Below are positions 59,441 through 64,000 of a DNA stretch of 64,000 nucleotides, one piece after another. Every line of letters begins with the position of its first letter. Within the stretch, counting starts at the first letter, position 1. The stretch covers positions 62,017,501 through 62,081,500 of the forward strand of contig CM057469.1 in assembly GCA_030035585.1 (NCBI GenBank), written 5' to 3'. The stretch is from Dugong dugon (Eukaryota; Chordata; Mammalia; Sirenia; Dugongidae). The notes beneath the pieces are model-generated. The model was not told the DNA's origin, made no database searches, and worked only from the letters and a program-made list of their open reading frames with translations. Made by a program: the position numbers and the translations under genes.

Positions 59441-59867
59441 TCCATCAGCACTTTTTTTTCTCTCATCTTTATCTTCTTTCCCATATCCACTTAGTTCCAC
59501 ACATCAGGTCCTCCCCCTTTTGTCCTGCCTATTTGCACTGTGTACTGAGACCTGCACTGACCCCTGGCGCCGCTCTGTTGGCCCCCATAAGTACTGTAAA
59601 TGACCCATCCCAGCCCCTCCCCCTCTGCTGGACCTGTGCTGCTGCACCATAGTTGAGTGACTGGCCCTGCCCATTGGACAAGATGGTAAGAAGTATTGTG
59701 CCCACAGATGAGCATACAACAAAGAACATCTAGCCCACCAGCTCAGATATAACCAAATGCAAAAGCAGGTAGAAACAAACAAATTTCAATCAATAAACGA
59801 ATAAAATAATTACTGAATGATCTGAAGACAGCAGACAATAGGAAAACATTTAAAAAAACAAGATAGG

Positions 59868-61250
59868 ATGATTCCAGTATGCATCCAAAATAAAACATCA
59901 GATGACCTTCCAGCAGAAGAAAAGGCATTGGAAAAATCTGAAAGAAAATTCAAATCTCTGATATTCAGGGCTATCCAGGAGATGAAGGAAACATCAGACA
60001 AAAATGAGGAAAAGAGAGACAAAATCATGGAAAAGACAGAGAAAACAATGGAATAATTCAGGAAAATAACACAGGAACAAAATGTCAAAATAAACTCACA
60101 ACTAGAAATCATACAAAACCTGCAATTAGAAATCCAAAAGCTAAGCAAATTTCAGAAATGGACAGTGTCATAGAAGGTTTGAGGAACACGTTTGAAACAA
60201 TGGAAAACAGGATCAGCGAAACTGAAAACAAATAACTGGATACCACTTTCTTTGAGTTAACATCTGAGGAAAGAAGGAAGACAAATGAATAAACCCTGAG
60301 AATGATGTGGGACACTATCAAAAGCAAAAATCTTTGAGTGATTGGAATTCTGGAACAGGAGAAGAAAATGGAAAACACAGAGAGGATCATTGAAGAATTG
60401 CTGGCAGGATATTTCTGCAATATCATGAAAGATGAAAAGCTGACCATCCAAGAAGCTCAATGAACCCCATATAGTATAGACCCCAAAATAAAAAAAAAAC
60501 AAGGTATATCGTAATCATACTAGCTGAAAACAAAGACAGTGAAAGAATCCTGAGAGCAGATTGAAAAAAATGAAAAGGCACATATGGAGTGTTATCAATA
60601 AGAATAAACACTGATACTTGGCAGAAACCATGCAGGTAAGAAGGCCATAGGATGACATATATAAAACCTTGAAAGAAAATATTGCCAACCAAGAATAATA
60701 CATTCTGCAAAACTCTCACTCAAATATGATGGTGATCAACACATTTTCAGATAGACAGAAATTAAGGGAATATGTAAAAACCAAACAAAACTTACAAGAA
60801 TTATTAAAGAGAGTCTTTTGGTTAGAGAACAAACAACATCAGACAACAGCCTGAGTCTAGGATGCAAGACTGCATCAGCTAGATACCAACCTCGGTAATC
60901 AACTGTCAAGAATGAAACAAAACTATTTATAACAGGGAACCACAGAGGTTAATCTGTATGACCACAACATCAGAACAATAAAAGAGGGAATGAATGGTGT
61001 AGGTGTAGAACTTTCAAACGGAGAGGAAGTCAAGGCGATACCAATTAATAAAAGACTGGTTCAGACTTAGGAAGATGAGAGCAAATTTCAAGGTAACCAC
61101 AAAGAAAGATAACAAACCTACTCATCAAAATAAAGAAGAACATACAAAGTCTCAGTAAACACAAAATCTACAAAAATGAAAGAAACTAGAAAAGAAATAT
61201 CCACACACAGAAGGAATTGAGCACAGGAGAGTAAGAGAAACAAAGAAAAC
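59868..61250 (+). pseudogene. L1 ORF1 remnant and inter-ORF spacer
   Basis: A frame at 59868-60056 (K-T-S-D-D-L-P-A-E-E-K-A-L-E) and text at about 60380-60480 (E-E-L-L-A-G, then N-I-M-K-D-E-K-L) are ORF1p parts homologous to those at 20317-21123. Stops occur throughout. The spacer to ORF2 carries purine-rich sequence ending in an A-run (61265-61282). Confidence 0.85.
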
Positions 61251-61292
61251 TTCAGTTCCACAGGGGGAAAAAAAAAAAAAAAACCCTAGAAA

Positions 61293-63470
61293 ATGACAGC
61301 AGTAAACCCACACCTATCAATAAATACACTGAATGTAAATGGCCTAGATGTACCCACAAAGAGACAGAGAATGACAGAATGGATAAAAAAAAAAAAAGAA
61401 AGAAAAAACCCATCAATATACTGTCTACAAGAGACACACTTTAGAAACAAAGACATAAATTTATTAAAAATCAAAGGATGGAAAAAAAACATATCAAGCA
61501 AAAGCTACCAAAAAAAAGCAGGAGTGTCAATATTAATCTCAGATAAACTAGACTTTAAAACAAAATCCATGATAAAAAGACAAACGCAGGCATTACATAA
61601 TGATTAAAAGGACAATCCATCATGAAGACAAAACTATAATAAATAAGCACCCAATAACAAAAAAAAGTAACCTGATGCTACCGAGTCGAGTAGAACTGCC
61701 CCATAGGGTTTCCAAGGAGTGGCTGATGGATTCAAACTGCCAACATTTCGGGTAGCAGCCAAACGCTTAACCTCTGTGCCACCAGGGGTCAGGGCTCCAA
61801 AATACATAAACTCTAACATCACTGGTAAGAGAAATTGATAGTTCCACAATAATAGTAGGAGACTTCAACACACCACTGCCAGTAAAGGACAGAACATCTA
61901 GAATGAAGCTCAACAAAGATGCAGAGGATCTAAAGGCCACATTTAGCCAACTTGACCTCATAGACATTTATAGAATATTTCAAGTAACAGTTGCAAAGTA
62001 CACATTCTTTTCCAACACACATGGAATGTTCTCCAGAAGAGACTACATCTTAGGCCACAAAACAATCCTCAAAAAAATCCAGAACATTGAGATAATATAA
62101 AGTATCTTCTCTGAACTCAACATCAATGCAGAAATTAACAACAGGAAGTGCAAGGGGAAAAAAAATCACATACATGGAAACTAAGTAACACCCTACTTAA
62201 AAACCAACAGGTAATAGAAGAAATCAAAGATGGAATAAACAAATTTCTAGAACCAAATGGGAATGAAAACACATCATACCAAAACCTTTGGGACACAGCA
62301 AAGGCAGTGTTCAGAGGTCAATTTATAGCAATAGATGCACACATCAAAGAAGAAAGACAAAATCAAAACATTAGGTATACAACTTGAACAAATAGAGAAC
62401 AGCAAAAGAAGCCCACAGTCACCAGAAGAAAGGAAATTGTAAAGATCAGAGCAGAAATAAATGAAATAGAGAATAGAAAATCAATAGAATCAACAAAACC
62501 AAAAGTTCGTTCTTTGAAAGGATCAACCAAATCGACAGACGGTTGACCAAATTGAAGAAAGAAAAACAGGAGAGAATGCAAATAGCCCAAATAAGAAATG
62601 AAATGAGGGACATTTCAATAGGCTCAATTGAAATAAAAAGAATCTTGACAGAGTACCATGAAAAACTATACTCCAACAACTTTGAAAACCTAGAGGAGAT
62701 GGACAAATTTCTAGAAACACACTACCTACCCAAACTAACAGAAACAGAAGTTGAAAATCTGAACAGACTGATAACAAGAGAAGAAATTGAAAAATGAATT
62801 TAAAAAACTCCCAATTAAAAAGCCCTGGCCCAGAAGACTTCACTGGAGACTTCTACCAAACATTCAGAGAGGAGCTTACACCAGTACTATTCAAGGTATT
62901 TCAGAACATAGCAAATGAAGGGATACTTCCTAATTCATTCTATGAAGCCAGCATAACCTAGATACCAAAACCAGGTAAAGATGCCAGAAAAACAGGAAAT
63001 TAAAGACCAATATCTTCCATGAACACATATGCAGAAATTCTCAACCAAATTCTAGTCTGTAAAATTCAGCATCATATGAAAAAAACAATACACAACAAGT
63101 AGGATTCATACTGGGTATGCAAGGATGGTTCAACATTAGAAAATTAGTGTAATCTACCACAAAATAAAAGAATCACATGATCATCTCAATTAACACAGAA
63201 AAGGCACTTGGTCAAGTCCAACACCCATTCCTAATAAAAACTCTCAATAAAATAGGTATAGAAGGGAAATTTTCCAACATAATAAAGGGCATCTGTACAA
63301 AACCAACAGCCAACATCATTCTTAATGGAAAGAGGCTGAAGACATTCCCCCTGAGAACAGGAACAAGACAAGGATTCCCATTATCACCTCTCCCATTTAA
63401 CATTGTGCTGGAAGTCCTAGCTAAAGCAGTAAGGCAAGAAAAAGAAAGAAAGGGGATCCAAACTGGTAAT
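61293..63470 (+). pseudogene. L1 ORF2 remnant (endonuclease to early RT)
   Basis: 61293-61607 encodes the endonuclease start (I-N-T-L-N-V-N-G, Y-C-L-Q-E-T-H). 61903-62100 holds its C-terminal part, 62148-62797 the linker and 63177-63470 the RT N-terminal part ([17 protein letters not shown]). It is broken by stops shared with the proximal copy and by a private AfroSINE. Confidence 0.9.
61658..61789 (-). mobile_element. AfroSINE, short form, only in the distal L1 copy
   Basis: Antisense 'cgagtagaactgccccatag' to 'ttaacctctgtgccaccagg', lacking the 45 nt central segment. The proximal L1 copy reads straight through ('acccaaagacagggctcc' at about 328-345), so this insertion post-dates the duplication. 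Confidence 0.9.
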
Positions 63471-63983
63471 TGTCATGGTCTGAATTATATCCCCCCAAAA
63501 GTGTGTGTATCAGTTTGGCTGGGCCATGATTCCCCAAATTGTGTGGTTGGCCTCCATTTTGTGATTGTAATTTTATGTTAAAGAGGATTAGGGTGGGATT
63601 GTAACACCACCCTTACCCAGATCACATCCCTGATCCAATGTAAAGGGGGTTTCCCTAGGGTGTGGCCTGCACCACCTTTACCTTACAAGAGATGAAAGGG
63701 AAGCAAGCAGAGAATTGGGGACTTCATACTACCAAGAAAGAAACACCAGGAGCAGAGCACCTCCTTTGGACCCTTGGCTTCTGCACAGAGAAGCTCCTAG
63801 TCCAGGGGAAGACTGATGCTGAGGACCTTCCTCCAGAGCCGACAGAGAGAGAAGGCTTTCCCCTGGTGCTGACACCCTGAATTTGGACTTCTAGCCTACT
63901 AGACTGTGAGAAAATAAATTTCTCTTTGTTAAAGGCATCCATCTGCAGTATTTCTGTTGGAGCAATACAAGATATCTAAGACA
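63471..63983 (+). mobile_element. LTR, ERVL-MaLR-like, distal copy (5' LTR of a provirus)
   Basis: 513 bp, TGTCATGG...ATCTAAGACA, with the upstream target copy GTAAT at 63466-63470, identical in position to the proximal LTR at 2027. Instead of a second GTAAT it is followed by 'gaatttggtaccaagag' (63984-64000), which resembles the primer-binding/leader start of MaLR-type elements. The internal region therefore appears to be retained beyond the window. Confidence 0.88.
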
Positions 63984-64000
63984 GAATTTGGTACCAAGAG

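Larger units (their letters stand above)
57807..63470 (+). mobile_element. L1 retrotransposon, 5' end to RT (distal copy)
   Basis: A + strand L1 starts at its true 5' end ('gggggcagagccaacatgg'), with a 2 kb 5' UTR, decayed ORF1 (59868-61250) and ORF2 up to RT (63177-63470), where an LTR interrupts it. From about 61300 it is collinear with 1-2026 of this window and shares its stops and indels. Examples are the frame 62148-62387, matching 702-941, and the terminated frame at 62543-62797, matching 1061-1351. It carries a private AfroSINE at 61658-61789. Confidence 0.94.

Noticed and set aside
1-64000. CRISPR arrays, operons, bacterial or phage systems
   Set aside because: Exon-intron structure, SINEs, L1s and LTRs show this is a mammalian nuclear genome; no regularly spaced short repeats were seen.

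Overview
This is mammalian nuclear DNA from the complement factor H (CFH/CFHR) gene cluster of an afrotherian, most likely a paenungulate (elephant, hyrax or sea cow). The species call rests on at least ten AfroSINE copies (tRNA-derived, with the characteristic 'gctaaccaaaaggt' box), on RTE (BovB-like) fragments, and on a short AfroSINE form lacking about 45 nt, which I recall as the HSP subfamily of Hyracoidea/Sirenia/Proboscidea. Genes are sparse: five complement control protein (CCP/sushi) exons and one doubtful first exon, all on the + strand. Nearly everything else is transposable elements.

Layout. 1-4109: right-hand part of a LINE-1 (L1) with a solo LTR inside it. 6389-11708: three CCP exons homologous to factor H SCR18, SCR19 and SCR20, ending in a stop codon, which is the 3' end of CFH or a CFH-like gene. 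12011-26702: an old minus-strand L1 split by a younger full-length L1. 28626-33240: another minus-strand L1 split by an ERVL-type LTR. 33241-39200: a minus-strand class I endogenous retrovirus remnant (gag, protease, RT, RNase H) cut twice by LTR insertions. 39746-44231: the 5' part of a CFHR-like gene (possible promoter and signal exon split by a solo LTR, an intact SCR1 exon, a frameshifted SCR2 exon). 44800-46650: a strikingly GC/CpG-rich island of unknown origin. 46660-57544: SINEs, a retroviral env remnant, an old L1 and RTE pieces. 57807-64000: a plus-strand L1 starting at its 5' end and carrying an ERVL-MaLR LTR.

The most informative observation is that the two ends of the window are copies of one another. 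The L1 at 57807-63470 and the L1 at 1-2026 share the same inactivating lesions and the same LTR insertion (target GTAAT). They sit in the same RTE element: the left flank of the distal copy and the right flank of the proximal copy form the matching target-site duplication. This implies a tandem segmental duplication with a period of about 61.45 kb. Because a CFH-type 3' end (SCR18-20) lies just right of the first L1 copy, another SCR18-20 set is predicted about 3.8 kb past the window end, completing the CFHR gene that begins near 40 kb (SCR1-SCR2 plus SCR3-5, the human CFHR1 plan). Since the duplication, the copies have diverged by an AfroSINE insertion in the distal L1 and by the LTR being solo in one copy but followed by proviral sequence in the other.

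Function. CFH and CFHR proteins are secreted plasma regulators that bind C3b and surface polyanions; the C-terminal SCRs give self-surface recognition. In this window two of the three C-terminal modules have lost the family's conserved tryptophan, and the CFHR SCR2 exon is frameshifted and lacks cysteines, so at least the CFHR-like gene looks like a pseudogene.
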